DNA of 64,000 nt from Spartinivicinus marinus (GCF_026309355.1 NZ_JAPJZK010000001.1:2624501-2688500); one strand, 5' to 3'. Numbered from the stretch's first letter, positions 1 through 9,500 are shown. The notes: generated by a model from the sequence alone, not told the origin. Program-made: numbers and translations.

Positions 1-132
1 CATGCAATGCTTGTTCAGTGTTCATTATTTGCTCTATATAACATCATCAAATACATTCATTATACAGAAAATTATAGAGCATTTATAAAGCTAACTACTT
101 AACTATAAGAGTACAAGCTAAGGTAAATGATA

Positions 133-528
133 TTATACTCCCAACATAGGTAAGTGTTTGATAAGGTGATACTTTAATGATAAGGCGATACAATGTTTTA
201 GTTCATCTACTGGAACGGCTGAAACGCGGTAGTTCATTATACAATGTACCCATATTTTTGTGTCTTTTATTGATGCCATAATTTGACAAAACTGTTTGAC
301 CTGTTTGGGTAATGGCTTATCAAAAGGGATAGGTAAATGTAGATATGCCATGCCTAAGCTGGTAACAATACTTCCTTCTTCAGGAATAGACTCGGCGTGA
401 TCAGGCATTGCTAAATTAATGACAGTTTCATAACCTGCATCAGCTATTATCTGAAATTGCCCCCTTTTAGGCTGGCCTGAAGTTGCTATATTATCTCGTA
501 GTTGAATATAATTTTTTATTGAGTTCAT
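133..528 (-). CDS. Protein tyrosine phosphatase-like protein (beta-lactamase hydrolase-like phosphatase family)
   Basis: 131 residues. The N-terminal half has the pattern of the small DUF442-type phosphatase-like family: a SGQP motif near residue 17, then an ADAGYETVINL block in which the protein hands over to a Rossmann-like phosphatase fold. A VHCIMNYRVSA segment around residue 94 occupies the position of the Cys-Arg active-site loop. The loop spans Cys-X4-Arg, one residue shorter than the classical CX5R phosphatase loop, as is usual for this subfamily as I remember it. The last 25 or so residues after RVSA do not resemble the usual C-terminus, so the gene may be divergent or damaged at its 3' end. 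Substrate unknown. It stands alone, convergent with nothing obvious, next to a binding-protein gene on the same strand. Confidence 0.65.
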   Translation of the reverse strand: MNSIKNYIQLRDNIATSGQPKRGQFQIIADAGYETVINLAMPDHAESIPEEGSIVTSLGMAYLHLPIPFDKPLPKQVKQFCQIMASIKDTKIWVHCIMNYRVSAVPVDELKHCIALSLKYHLIKHLPMLGV

Positions 529-558
529 GTTGTTAATTAAGTAAAAGTATGAGTTTTT

Positions 559-1356
559 TTATTTAATATAATTGTTAACAATTTTATCGATTAAACCATT
601 TTTTCTCATTTGAGTTAGAATAGAATCAAGTTTTTTTATGAAGTCCTTCTTGAATGGATAATGTTCAAGGCCTCTATTTGTGTAACCAAGGTAGCCCCAT
701 TCGCTACTCAAAACGGGTCCTTGTTTGATATTCCCATGAATAGCAGGTTTATATTCACCAGATTGCTTTAGCTTTTCGAGCCCCCAAAGAATTGATATTT
801 TATCATTGACATAGCATGGTATTCGTTTTTTTAATAGTTTAAGTATATTTAAATGATTGCCTCTTGCTTCTTCCACTTTTATTCTATTTTTTTCTGCAAA
901 TTTCCAAAAATAATCACTGAACATTTCGAAACCACTATTGCGGCCAATAGTTAATCCTGAGAAATCTTCTGGCCAATTAACTCTTTTGTTTTCAACAAAG
1001 ATTTCCTCTCGGCATACAAGAACAATTTTCTCCGCCAGAATGGGAGTTGAATAAGGGTCAATATAAGGGCGAGTTTCTTTTCTGAGGTAGGGAGGATATA
1101 AAGCAAAACTCTCACCTAGTTCTAGTTGTTTTAAGCCACGTTTCCAGGGAACTGGGTGAATTTCTATATTATATTCAGTCATTTGACGAAAAGCATGTAA
1201 TAAGATATCAGTATATATGCCGGCAGCCTCTCCATTTACTTCATAAGAGTAAGGAGGATAAGAATTATCTGCTAGTACTATAACTGGAACGCCCGATTGT
1301 ACATGAAATACAGATGTCATACCTAATAGAGCTAATACTAGTGCTTTTATCATCAT
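559..1356 (-). CDS. Periplasmic substrate-binding protein, SBP_bac_3 type, solitary
   Basis: 265 residues with an N-terminal signal peptide (positively charged start, hydrophobic LVLALLGMTSVF core). The mature part begins with the VIVLADNSYPPYSYEVNGEAAGIYTDIL-type opening that is typical of family-3 extracellular solute-binding proteins: a YPPYS motif followed by G-IYTDIL. Such proteins bind amino acids or other small polar ligands in the periplasm. No permease or ATPase gene is adjacent, so it may feed a transporter elsewhere or act as a sensor. Three more genes of the same superfamily lie in this window (at 15.0, 26.0 and 26.7 kb), also without transporter partners. Ligand not predictable. 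Confidence 0.75.
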   Translation of the reverse strand: MMIKALVLALLGMTSVFHVQSGVPVIVLADNSYPPYSYEVNGEAAGIYTDILLHAFRQMTEYNIEIHPVPWKRGLKQLELGESFALYPPYLRKETRPYIDPYSTPILAEKIVLVCREEIFVENKRVNWPEDFSGLTIGRNSGFEMFSDYFWKFAEKNRIKVEEARGNHLNILKLLKKRIPCYVNDKISILWGLEKLKQSGEYKPAIHGNIKQGPVLSSEWGYLGYTNRGLEHYPFKKDFIKKLDSILTQMRKNGLIDKIVNNYIK

Positions 1357-1585
1357 TACAGCGATAAGCTTTAATTTGGCTCAAGTATAACTAATATAGC
1401 AGCTCATAAACCCCTAGTAGTACTAACACAAATGGTTGGTTTCAAATTGCTAATAAACGGTTGCGTACCTCCATTAATGCAAAGCTTAATAGATTTAATT
1501 TTTTCCATTTATTTGGGTTGGTGGAGTCAGGGAGGTCAACAGGTAAACCAATATAAAACCTCATATAAAGCAGTATCGACTGTGA

Positions 1586-1945
1586 TTAGTCAATAAATCG
1601 CCAAGAGTCGGCACCATCAAATTTTTTGACTGGAATTGATTGAATAGTTTCAAGATTGAACATTCTTCCATTAATTGCAACCCGTTGCTCTTCACACTTC
1701 TCAGTTGAGGCATAATGTGTTGTGCAGCCACAAATACTGCAATGGTGCAATTCAAGGAACTTATCACCCCATAAGTAAGTTCTTGTGGGTTCATTTTTGA
1801 TATTGACTTGAACTTCTTCAGGCTGATAATAAGCCCATAAAGAGCCTATTCGATTACAGATTGAGCAATTACAGCTGGTGACAGTAGAGGGCAAATTATT
1901 AACTGTAATATTAACGTTACCGCAGTGGCAAGAGGCTTTATACAT
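1586..1945 (-). CDS. GFA / CENP-V domain zinc protein
   Basis: 119 residues, matching the glutathione-dependent formaldehyde-activating (GFA) fold. The zinc-binding cysteines are visible: a SCHCGNV motif at residues 5-11, a CNCSICNRIG motif near 25-34, and a HHCSICGCTTHY motif near 68-79, followed by the typical RVAINGR segment. Members of this fold bind one or two zinc ions; most are of unknown substrate and only a few act on S-hydroxymethyl-glutathione. ATG start. It sits 39 bp downstream of the acetyltransferase gene on the same strand, so the two may be cotranscribed. Confidence 0.85.
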   Translation of the reverse strand: MYKASCHCGNVNITVNNLPSTVTSCNCSICNRIGSLWAYYQPEEVQVNIKNEPTRTYLWGDKFLELHHCSICGCTTHYASTEKCEEQRVAINGRMFNLETIQSIPVKKFDGADSWRFID

Positions 1946-1984
1946 ACTGTATTATCCTATATTATTTTTTGTATTTTCACTTTA

Positions 1985-2626
1985 TTACCTTGAATTATCT
2001 ACAGCTAATAAGCGAGTTAAATCACAATCGACAATAGCTTCTAAATTTGCTGTAATTGTTTCGGCATCCCAATTCCACCAAGCAATTTTTAACAGCTCAT
2101 TTATAGTATTATCATCAAACCTGAATTTTATTATTTTGGCTGGATTACCTCCTACGATACTGTATGCAGGAACATCTTTAGTTACAACGGACTTACTGGC
2201 AATAATGGAACCGTTACCTATGTTAACTCCTGGCATAATGGTTGAGTCATAACCAATCCAAACATCATTTTCTATTACGGTATCGCCTTTGTAGGGTAGC
2301 TCTCCTTCCTTTGGCATAACTTTTTCCCAACCATTACCAAATATTTGAAATGGATAGGTAGAGAAGCCAGAAGTTTTGTGATTGGCACCATTCATTATAA
2401 AGGTTACATCTTTGGCAATGGCGCAGAACTTTCCAATAATTAACTTATCCCCAATAAATGGGAAGTGATAAAGTACATTTTGCTCGAATCTTTCTGGTCC
2501 ATTTGGATCATCGTAATAAGTGTAATCACCAATAATAATATTCTCTGAAGTGATGAAATTCTTTAAATAACCAACTTGAGGAAAACCTTTCATTGGTTCC
2601 TTATCATCAGGGTTTGGCCCTTTCAA
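1985..2626 (-). CDS. Vat-like xenobiotic acetyltransferase (left-handed beta-helix)
   Basis: 213 residues, a hexapeptide-repeat acyltransferase. The order of motifs closely follows streptogramin A acetyltransferases (Vat) as I remember them: GPNP at the N-terminus, [38 protein letters not shown] with the catalytic histidine, [46 protein letters not shown]-type loop and a WWNWD C-terminal motif. The expected reaction is acetyl transfer from acetyl-CoA to a hydroxyl of a drug-like substrate. The start is TTG at 2626, preceded by an AGGAG Shine-Dalgarno sequence about 6 nt away. Environmental Vat-like proteins do not all confer resistance, so the substrate remains inferred. Confidence 0.85.
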   Translation of the reverse strand: MKGPNPDDKEPMKGFPQVGYLKNFITSENIIIGDYTYYDDPNGPERFEQNVLYHFPFIGDKLIIGKFCAIAKDVTFIMNGANHKTSGFSTYPFQIFGNGWEKVMPKEGELPYKGDTVIENDVWIGYDSTIMPGVNIGNGSIIASKSVVTKDVPAYSIVGGNPAKIIKFRFDDNTINELLKIAWWNWDAETITANLEAIVDCDLTRLLAVDNSR

Positions 2627-2861
2627 TATTATCTCCTGTCAAAACTAGCTCCTGAAATTTCCTTAAGCTTTAATCATTTAACATTTAGGCACGCTACCGC
2701 CTTTGAAAGGTGGTGTCCCAATAGTGAGCAAACTATATTGTCCTACAATTGTTTTGTATGCTAAAGCAAAAGCATACTTAATCTGTAGCAACTTGAGTAT
2801 CTTACTTTAGTTAAATATAAGAGCATTCCTCTAAGACTATATAAAATCTGCATGAGTGATC

Positions 2862-2962
2862 TCTAGGTTGTGTTGTCTTCACTCCAGCCACCTATTATTT
2901 ATAGGCTTATGAAGCCTCGTTATTTGGTGGCTGCACCTAAAAACAATTCGTAAAGGGTATAC
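2862..2962 (+). repeat. Dispersed palindromic repeat, copy A
   Basis: About 100 bp alike to copies at 27892-28084, 34311-34434 (reverse) and 34871-34997 (reverse). Shared blocks are TTGTCTTCACTCCA, then ATAGGCT..TGA..CCTCGT, then GGTGGCT..CCTAAAAAC.ATTCG and a final GGGTATA. The left terminal TTCGCGAATG block of the family is not recognisable here. It lies in the 420-bp gap upstream of the NRPS gene; nothing else is evident in that gap except the candidate Fur site. Confidence 0.6.
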
Positions 2963-2977
2963 GACCTAATTATAGTT

Positions 2978-2996
2978 GCGAATAGTTATCATTTGC
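2978..2996. promoter_or_regulatory. Candidate Fur box upstream of the NRPS gene
   Basis: The 19-mer gcgaatagttatcatttgc matches 12 of 19 positions of the remembered consensus GATAATGATAATCATTATC, with the AAT...TATCATT core intact. It lies about 50 bp before the chosen start of the NRPS gene, a sensible place for iron control of a siderophore operon. Twelve matches in AT-rich DNA can arise by chance, so this is a candidate only. Confidence 0.35.
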
Positions 2997-3047
2997 TTTA
3001 GTCTAGTCTATGTTTCAGTCTGTAATTATTCCTTTTGGGAGCTCCCA

Positions 3048-6000
3048 ATGTCAGCACTACTTCAGCTGTCTTCTGCTCAATATGGTATCTGGTTAGGGCA
3101 ACAACTAAACCTAAACAGTTCAGCTTATAATACTGCTGAGTGTGTTGAAATTGCAGGCCCTTTGCAAGAGGAGGCTTTCAAGCAGGCTGTATATCAGGTT
3201 TTACAAGAAACCCAGGCGCTTCGGCTGAGCATTATTCAGCAAGCCGATAATACACCCCGGCAGTCTATTCAACCGTTAGCTGGTTGGTCTTTAGCTGTTA
3301 TTGATTTTACATCACAAAATAATCCACAACAGGCAGCTAAGCAGTGGATGTCTAACCATTTAAAAGAGGCAGTTGATGTATCTGTAGGCCCCCTCTATTA
3401 CCCAGCACTATTAAAGCTGGGTGCTAATCAATATTATTGGTATCAGCGCATTCATCATGCGGTGATAGATGGCTATGGATTTTCACTTATTATAAAGCGA
3501 GTGGCAGACTTATATACAGCAACTGTTAATCAAGTGAGTCCTGTATCAAAGCCATTTGGTTGTCTGACTAAAGTGATAGAAGAAGATCTTTCATATCGAA
3601 ATTCTTCAAGATATGAGCAGGATAAACTATTTTGGCAACAGCAAATGGCTAGTTTATCAAGAGTAGCCACTTTTTCCCAAAGTACATCAACCATATCTCA
3701 AGACTTTATTCGATATGAAGCGAGTATTGATCCATCATTAGTTAAAACAGTTGAAATGTTGGCAAAAAAACTGGGAGTCTCGTGGCTGGATGTGTTTGTT
3801 GCGATATTTGCAGTATTCATTAGCCAGTATAGAAACCAATTTGAAGATATCGTAATCGGTTTACCTGTCATGAATAGATTGGGCTCACATGCTATTCGTG
3901 TACCTTGTATGCAGATGAATATTATTCCTTTAAGAATTCAAATTGATGCAAATGACAGCTTTTCTACTGTGGTAATGAAGGTAAGTGAAAAAATACGCCT
4001 TACTAAAAAGCATCAAAAATATCGTTATGAAGATATGAAACGGGATTTGGGCTTATTAGGTGGTGATCAACGCTTATTTGGTCCAGTGATCAATATAATG
4101 CCATTTGATAACAACCTAAACTTTGGTGAGTATAAAGCAGAAATACATAATCTAACAGCTGGACCAGTTGAGGATATTTCATTTGGGATTTTAGTGCCAG
4201 GGCAAGGTCAAGGGATGCGTTTAAATGTAGATGCTAATCCAGTTTGCTATAACGAAAAAACAATACAAGGGTTGTCACAGGACTATTTAGCGTTGATAAC
4301 GCGCTTAACAGAAAGCCCTGAAATAATAGTTTGTAATCAATCACAGTCAGTGCAGCTGCTGAATGGTGGTGAAAGTCTGGTAGCTAATAGAACTGTTATA
4401 CAGCTGATTGCTGACTCAGTTAAACAGTATGGCGATAAGAGTGCAGTAATACATGAAGGTGTGGGGCTGACTTACAATGAGTTAAATGATTATGCGCATT
4501 TAATTGCAAACTTAGTTACCAGTAAAACTCGCTTCGACAATAAAAATCCACTAATTGCTATTTTATTGCCAAGAAGCATAGATGCCATCAGTAGTATATT
4601 GGGAGTATTGATGGCTGGAGCAGGGTACTTGCCATTGGATCCAGAGTGGCCTGCATTAAGAATTCATGAAGTCCTTGAAGATGCTCAGCCTGATTTAGTT
4701 ATTACTTATTCATGCTATCAAGAGCAACTTACTGGTAATATCAGAAAGGTTTTATTTCTTAACGAATATATACGTTCACCAATTGAAAGTTCTGCAGAAG
4801 TTGTACAATGGTTAACACCTAAAACAGAGCTGGATTCAGTGGCTTATGTTATCTATACGTCTGGCTCTACAGGCAAGCCTAATGGTGTAGCAATCAGCCA
4901 TGGTGCACTAGCGAATTTTGTGACCGCAGCAGCACAGTGCTATGGGGTAGATAATAAAGACAGCATTTTACAGTTTGCACCACTGCAATTTGATGCCAGT
5001 GTTGAAGAAGTATTTTTAGCGTTATGTACTGGTGGTTCTTTAGTGTTGAGAACAGAGGAAATGCTCAACTCTATTCCACAGCTGTTGTCTGATTGTGCTA
5101 AGCATAAAATTACAGTGCTTGATTTACCCACTGCTTTTTGGCATGAACTAACGTTATCGATGACTTGGGAAAACATCCCCCCAACCCTGAAAACGGTCAT
5201 TATTGGTGGGGAAGCTGCATTACCAGAAAGGCTTGCATGTTGGCAAAACCAGGTGGGTTGCTCAGTAAAATTACTTAATACCTATGGCCCAACCGAGACG
5301 ACAGTTGTTGCCACGTTTGCAGATATCTCCAAAGTAGATCCAGATAATCAACCTCTTAGTATTGGTCAGCCTTTGCCTGGTGTGAAAGCAGTAATATTAG
5401 ATAGCCAATTACAGCCAACAGCGGGTGAAGGTGAGCTTTATTTATTAGGCCGTAGCTTAGCTAATGGCTACTTAAATAGACCTGAGCTTAATCAACGCAG
5501 ATTTATTAACCTTGATTGTTTGCCTGGTCATCCTAAAGCTTATCGTACAGGTGATAGGGTAAAATTGAATGAAAATAATGAGCTGATTTATTTAGGCAGG
5601 ATTGATGATGAATTTAAGATAAGTGGCTATCGTGTAAACCCTGCTGAAATTGAGAATATTCTTATTAAGCAGCCAAGTATTCAAGATGCAGCTGTTGTTG
5701 GTCAAACACTAACAAATGGTAGTAAACGGCTGGTTGCTTTTGTTGTTCTGCAACCCCATCTGCAAATCACTTTAACCTCAGAAGCAATTCGTCATATATT
5801 ACTAGAGGAAATGCCGCCTGCAGTGGTTCCGTCTGCTATTAAGCTAGTAAGTCAATTACCTAAAACAACTTCAGGAAAAATAGATAGAAAACAGCTGCAA
5901 AGCATATTTCAGCAGGAAGAAAGCACTCAGAAAACCACAGTAACAGTTACTCCTTTAGAAAAAACAATACTTGGTATTTGGTCAGATGTATTAGGGCAAA

Positions 6001-7376
6001 CTGCACTGAGCCCTCAAGATGATTTCTTTAAAATAGGTGGACAGTCTCTACAAACAATTCAAGTAGCAAATAGACTTGGATTGGAGCTGAACCAAACAAT
6101 AGCGGTAGCTGATATTTTTAAATACCCAGTTGCAGCAGATTTAGCAGCGATACTATTGAACAGTGATTTAAATAAAACTACAAATAAAGAAGCAGTGTTG
6201 GCGTTGGGCGATCATATACTTGAAGAAGAGTATGTTGCTAAAAACTTAAATAAAGTAGTTATAAATAGTCATCCTAAAAAGATATTGTTAACGGGTGTCA
6301 CGGGTTTTGTCGGGGCCCAATTATTACATAAGTTGTTAAAGCATACCTCTGCAGAAATTTATTGTCTGGTTCGAGCAAACAACAAGCAGCAAGCATGGGA
6401 ACGTATAAAAGCAGCGCTAACTCAGCAGCAATTAGCAGTTAATGAAGATGAGTCAAGGATAATACCTGTCATTAGCGACCTTAGTCGGCCTTTATTAGGA
6501 TTAGAAGAGCAAGAATTTGATTGGTTAGCAAATGAATGTGATGCAATTTATCATAATGCTGCTGTGGTAAGCATAGTTCGAGACTATACAAGTTTAAGGG
6601 ATGTGAACGTGCTGGCTACAAAGGAGTTGCTGAAGCTTGCTGCTAGTAATCGAGTTATGCCATTTCATCATATTTCAACTCAAGCGGTAGCTGCGCCTCC
6701 GGCAATAATGGATGAACTTCCAGAAACGTTTATCAATTATCATGCGGGTTTAATAGATGGCTATCAGCAAAGCAAGTGGGCAGCAGAACATTTAGTACAG
6801 CAAGCAGGAAAAAGAGGGCTACCTGTGAGTTTATACCGGTTAGGTCGGGTAACAGGGGCTATGGAAACAGGCTATGTCAATAAGCAGGATTTTTTCTGGC
6901 GTATTATTCATGCAAGTATACCAATTAAAGCAATACCACAAATAAATGTTGAAGAAGTATGGACTCCAGTTGATTTTGTTGCAGACGCTGTTAGTCGTAT
7001 TTCATTGGCACAAACGACCGGTCCAAGAGTATTTAATCTTGCTTTAGACAGAAAAGTACTCTTATCGAATTTGTTTCAGTGGATGGAGGAGTTTGGTTAT
7101 CAACTTACTTCACTACCCTTATTTGATTGGAAAACACAAGTTAAAAAATACGCCAATGATGAAGACTTGGCAGTAGTCGCTTTTTTTGATATGAGATCTA
7201 CTGATGGTGTCAATAAATCTACGGAAAAGAAAATAGCCAATAAGATAGCAAATCAAAAATTTAAAGAAGAGATTAATAAAATAAACCTTATACAGCCAGC
7301 TATTAGTAAAGAACTATTCTTTAAGTATTTAAAATTTGCGATAAAAAATAAGCTGATTCTCGGTCCTGATTTGTAA
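3048..7376 (+). CDS. Single-module NRPS, C-A-PCP-thioester reductase, probable siderophore synthetase
   Basis: 1442 residues. Condensation domain at about 5-430 with the HHAVIDG active-site motif (His136-137, Asp141). Adenylation domain at about 460-940, with YTSGSTGKPNGV near 600, TYGPTETT, and a final TSGKIDRK lysine motif. Carrier domain with the phosphopantetheine serine at 1000 in GGQSLQ. C-terminal NAD(P)H reductase with GVTGFVG near 1083 and a Tyr1239-x3-Lys1243 pair. Hand alignment to GrsA gives the specificity code D-A-E-D-I-G-T-V-V-K; an acidic residue at the third position and lysine-type similarity are recalled for lysine domains. The layout equals that of MxcG of myxochelin synthesis. 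I start at ATG 3048, with GGGAG 6 nt upstream, not at the upstream TTG. It is followed after 60 bp by a siderophore reductase gene. No dihydroxybenzoate genes are nearby. Confidence 0.9.
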   Translation: MSALLQLSSAQYGIWLGQQLNLNSSAYNTAECVEIAGPLQEEAFKQAVYQVLQETQALRLSIIQQADNTPRQSIQPLAGWSLAVIDFTSQNNPQQAAKQWMSNHLKEAVDVSVGPLYYPALLKLGANQYYWYQRIHHAVIDGYGFSLIIKRVADLYTATVNQVSPVSKPFGCLTKVIEEDLSYRNSSRYEQDKLFWQQQMASLSRVATFSQSTSTISQDFIRYEASIDPSLVKTVEMLAKKLGVSWLDVFVAIFAVFISQYRNQFEDIVIGLPVMNRLGSHAIRVPCMQMNIIPLRIQIDANDSFSTVVMKVSEKIRLTKKHQKYRYEDMKRDLGLLGGDQRLFGPVINIMPFDNNLNFGEYKAEIHNLTAGPVEDISFGILVPGQGQGMRLNVDANPVCYNEKTIQGLSQDYLALITRLTESPEIIVCNQSQSVQLLNGGESLVANRTVIQLIADSVKQYGDKSAVIHEGVGLTYNELNDYAHLIANLVTSKTRFDNKNPLIAILLPRSIDAISSILGVLMAGAGYLPLDPEWPALRIHEVLEDAQPDLVITYSCYQEQLTGNIRKVLFLNEYIRSPIESSAEVVQWLTPKTELDSVAYVIYTSGSTGKPNGVAISHGALANFVTAAAQCYGVDNKDSILQFAPLQFDASVEEVFLALCTGGSLVLRTEEMLNSIPQLLSDCAKHKITVLDLPTAFWHELTLSMTWENIPPTLKTVIIGGEAALPERLACWQNQVGCSVKLLNTYGPTETTVVATFADISKVDPDNQPLSIGQPLPGVKAVILDSQLQPTAGEGELYLLGRSLANGYLNRPELNQRRFINLDCLPGHPKAYRTGDRVKLNENNELIYLGRIDDEFKISGYRVNPAEIENILIKQPSIQDAAVVGQTLTNGSKRLVAFVVLQPHLQITLTSEAIRHILLEEMPPAVVPSAIKLVSQLPKTTSGKIDRKQLQSIFQQEESTQKTTVTVTPLEKTILGIWSDVLGQTALSPQDDFFKIGGQSLQTIQVANRLGLELNQTIAVADIFKYPVAADLAAILLNSDLNKTTNKEAVLALGDHILEEEYVAKNLNKVVINSHPKKILLTGVTGFVGAQLLHKLLKHTSAEIYCLVRANNKQQAWERIKAALTQQQLAVNEDESRIIPVISDLSRPLLGLEEQEFDWLANECDAIYHNAAVVSIVRDYTSLRDVNVLATKELLKLAASNRVMPFHHISTQAVAAPPAIMDELPETFINYHAGLIDGYQQSKWAAEHLVQQAGKRGLPVSLYRLGRVTGAMETGYVNKQDFFWRIIHASIPIKAIPQINVEEVWTPVDFVADAVSRISLAQTTGPRVFNLALDRKVLLSNLFQWMEEFGYQLTSLPLFDWKTQVKKYANDEDLAVVAFFDMRSTDGVNKSTEKKIANKIANQKFKEEINKINLIQPAISKELFFKYLKFAIKNKLILGPDL

Positions 7377-7436
7377 AAAATACTAATAAAATTTTGTTGT
7401 CAAACGTTTGTGAGTAATCTTAAAAGAGGATTAAAG

Positions 7437-8303
7437 TTGAATAGCCATGTTACAACAGCTGTTATAAGGAATACGGCTAAACCGGCTCCAAAGCGTACAC
7501 CACCTAGACTTTTACAGGTGGTGAAGTCTGAACGTATATCTGCACATATGCAGCGTATTACGTTGGCAGGGGAAGCTATTAAAGGATTTCCAGATGATAG
7601 AAATGGTGCTCATATAAAGGTTTTTTTACCACTTGCGCATCAAGATAAGCCTGTTTTGCCAACATTAGGCCCAACAGGGGTCATTTGGCCACCGAAGGAA
7701 GAAAAGCCTATTACTCGAACCTATAGTGTGCGCAAATATCATCCAGAACGAGAGGAGCTGGAGATAGATTTTGTTTTACATGGAGCTGACAGCCCAGCTT
7801 CAGGCTGGGCTTTAAAAGCTGAGCCTGGTGACTTTTTAGGTGTAGCTGGACCTGGTGGACCTGATCCATTACTAGCGCCTGCTGACTGGCATATTATTGC
7901 AGGGGATATGACTGCTCTACCTGCAATTGCTGCATTGCTTGAAGAGCTGCCAGAACATGCTACAGGGTATGTATTTATAGAAGTAACGGATGAAACGGAA
8001 CATCAACCATTAGTTACTCGTTCAGCGGTTGAAATACACTGGTTATATCGAGGAAATCTTGTTGCTGGAAAGAGCACTCTACAATTAGATGCCATTAAGC
8101 AAATAGAAAAGCCAGTTAACATTAAAACGATGTCTGCATGGGTGGCTGGTGAAAACAGCGCGGTAGTCAATATTCGTAATTATCTAAAAAGTAAATATGG
8201 CCTGACTAAAAAGCAGCTATATGCGGTACCCTATTGGCGTTATGGTTTTAATGAAGAGGGCTATCATGAAGAACGCCATAGAGTAATGGATGAGAAGTAT
8301 TAA
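7437..8303 (+). CDS. Siderophore-interacting protein (FAD-dependent ferric-siderophore reductase)
   Basis: About 288 residues. Family features: RLLQVVKSERISAHMQRITLAGEAIKGFP, then RTYSVRKYHPEREELEIDFVLHG (the RxYS-type flavin-binding motif), SPASGWALKAEPGD with GVAGPGG (phosphate-binding turn), and the C-terminal SIP half with IIAGDMTALPAIAALLEELP and WVAGENSAV. The C-terminus ends KKQLYAVPYWRYGFNEE.YHE as usual for ViuB/SIP proteins. They release iron from ferric siderophores in the cytoplasm by reduction. TTG 7437 is chosen because AGAGGA stands 6 nt before it; GTG 7410 would add nine residues but lacks a clear ribosome site. Probably cotranscribed with the NRPS gene. Confidence 0.88.
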   Translation: MNSHVTTAVIRNTAKPAPKRTPPRLLQVVKSERISAHMQRITLAGEAIKGFPDDRNGAHIKVFLPLAHQDKPVLPTLGPTGVIWPPKEEKPITRTYSVRKYHPEREELEIDFVLHGADSPASGWALKAEPGDFLGVAGPGGPDPLLAPADWHIIAGDMTALPAIAALLEELPEHATGYVFIEVTDETEHQPLVTRSAVEIHWLYRGNLVAGKSTLQLDAIKQIEKPVNIKTMSAWVAGENSAVVNIRNYLKSKYGLTKKQLYAVPYWRYGFNEEGYHEERHRVMDEKY

Positions 8304-8320
8304 ATAACTAATGATGTAGG

Positions 8321-8339
8321 GGCTCAGAAAATCTGAGCC
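8321..8339. terminator. Hairpin after the siderophore operon
   Basis: GGCTCAGA and TCTGAGCC form a perfect 8-bp stem with an AAA loop, 17 bp after the stop codon of the siderophore-interacting protein. There is no strong T-tract behind it, so termination efficiency is uncertain. Confidence 0.5.
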
Positions 8340-9087
8340 TAATGAAAATTACAAGTCAACTAGCTATAAGTTAACTGTTAATAACTATATTTTCTTACTT
8401 TGCTGATCTTTTTATCCTTTTCACACTTTCCCATTATAGGTTGTTTAATGATCATGGTAAGTGAAGCTTGTTATTTTGGTTCGACAGTTAATTGAAAGAC
8501 AATTGTTGCTCTCTATGGCTTATTTCTGATTATGAGGATGTATGGAATGTATACTAAACAAACACTCGTTGCTTATTATTTATCCGACCAGTAATATAAT
8601 ACTGATTTAGGTAATCATGGATACCATGCGATAATTTATAAACGAGAGACTTACTTTTTCTATTTCCGGGCCGGCAATTTAGTGATAAATGAATAAAGAT
8701 ATTAGATATATTAAATAGCTCAATAATAGATTCCAGAAGGACACCATCAGCCATATTAAAAGCCTAGGTAATCTGTTTGTATTTTATGGGGCTAGCTGAG
8801 CGTGGAGACCATTGGTTATTTCAATATTGGAGAATGTAAGGCAGAAAGCTATAGTCCTTATTATCAAGCAAGTTATTAATACAAGAACATTAGTTTACAC
8901 TGACGAATACAGCATTTATCGTAGATTGCCAGCTTGGGATTATCAGTATAAAACCGCTTGTCGCGGGAGTTATTAAATAATTTAGTAGGGCTATTAACCT
9001 AGCCCACAAGAGTCCATATCAAGCTGAATTTTTTTTAATTCAAATGCTTGCTGAGCGGGTACGCATTGTAAATGGAAACGACTGCCG
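8340..9087. other. Gene-poor gap of about 750 bp
   Basis: No convincing gene. One 66-codon frame on the minus strand (8554-8754) has no recognisable motif and no good ribosome site. The DNA is AT-rich and shows no repeats that I could match elsewhere in the window. Confidence 0.5.
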
Positions 9088-9450
9088 CTATTCCGCAGAC
9101 TGCAGTAGCTTCTTATGGCGCTCGCCCCAGGCACATAGCATATCCATAATCGGCCGCAGCTCGTCGGCAATTGGAGTGCTTGTATACTCAACCCTTGGCG
9201 GAACTTCTGCGTAGACCTTACGTACAATCAGATGGTTAGCTTCCAGTTCTCGCAACTGTTGCGTCAGCATCTTCTGGGTAATTTTAGGAATACGCTTCCT
9301 GAGTTCTCCAAATCTCAGCGTATTGTCCCGCAGGTGATACAGAATGACTACCTTCCACTTTCCACCAATGACATCAATAGCGGCAGTTACCGGACAGTCC
9401 ATATTTTCAGTACAGCCAACAGGCTGATTTGTCTGCTTGTTTTTACTCAT
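9088..9450 (-). CDS. HxlR-family transcriptional regulator
   Basis: 120 residues, a single winged-helix domain. The family opening CP(V)TAAIDVIGGKWKVVILYHL is present from about residue 19, with RFGELRKRIPKITQKMLTQQLRELEANHLIVRKVYAEVPPRVEYTST as recognition helix and wing, and LRPIMDMLCAWGERH at the end. The cysteine just before the domain is where redox- or aldehyde-sensing members are often modified. It is divergent from the metallo-hydrolase gene, and TATACCA repeats lie between them, suggesting it controls that gene and perhaps the reductase and peroxiredoxin further on. Confidence 0.9.
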   Translation of the reverse strand: MSKNKQTNQPVGCTENMDCPVTAAIDVIGGKWKVVILYHLRDNTLRFGELRKRIPKITQKMLTQQLRELEANHLIVRKVYAEVPPRVEYTSTPIADELRPIMDMLCAWGERHKKLLQSAE

Positions 9451-9500
9451 TAGTTACTTTTTATATACCTTGTTCCTAAACAGTGCGTACTTGATCTTCA

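Noticed and set aside
1878-2252. 124-codon plus-strand frame under the GFA and Vat-like genes.
   Set aside because: It is the complement of two well-supported genes and matches no family.
2627-2764. attC-like or cassette border near the Vat-like and GFA genes.
   Set aside because: No paired RYYYAAC/GTTRRRY boxes with an asymmetric stem could be found there.
2976-3047. TTG start giving a 24-residue signal-peptide-like N-terminus on the NRPS.
   Set aside because: NRPS are cytoplasmic; ATG 3048 has GGGAG at the right distance and the C domain begins right after it. The upstream text is probably promoter DNA.
8554-8754. 66-codon minus-strand frame in the gap after the siderophore genes.
   Set aside because: No motif, no ribosome site, unusual composition; most likely chance.
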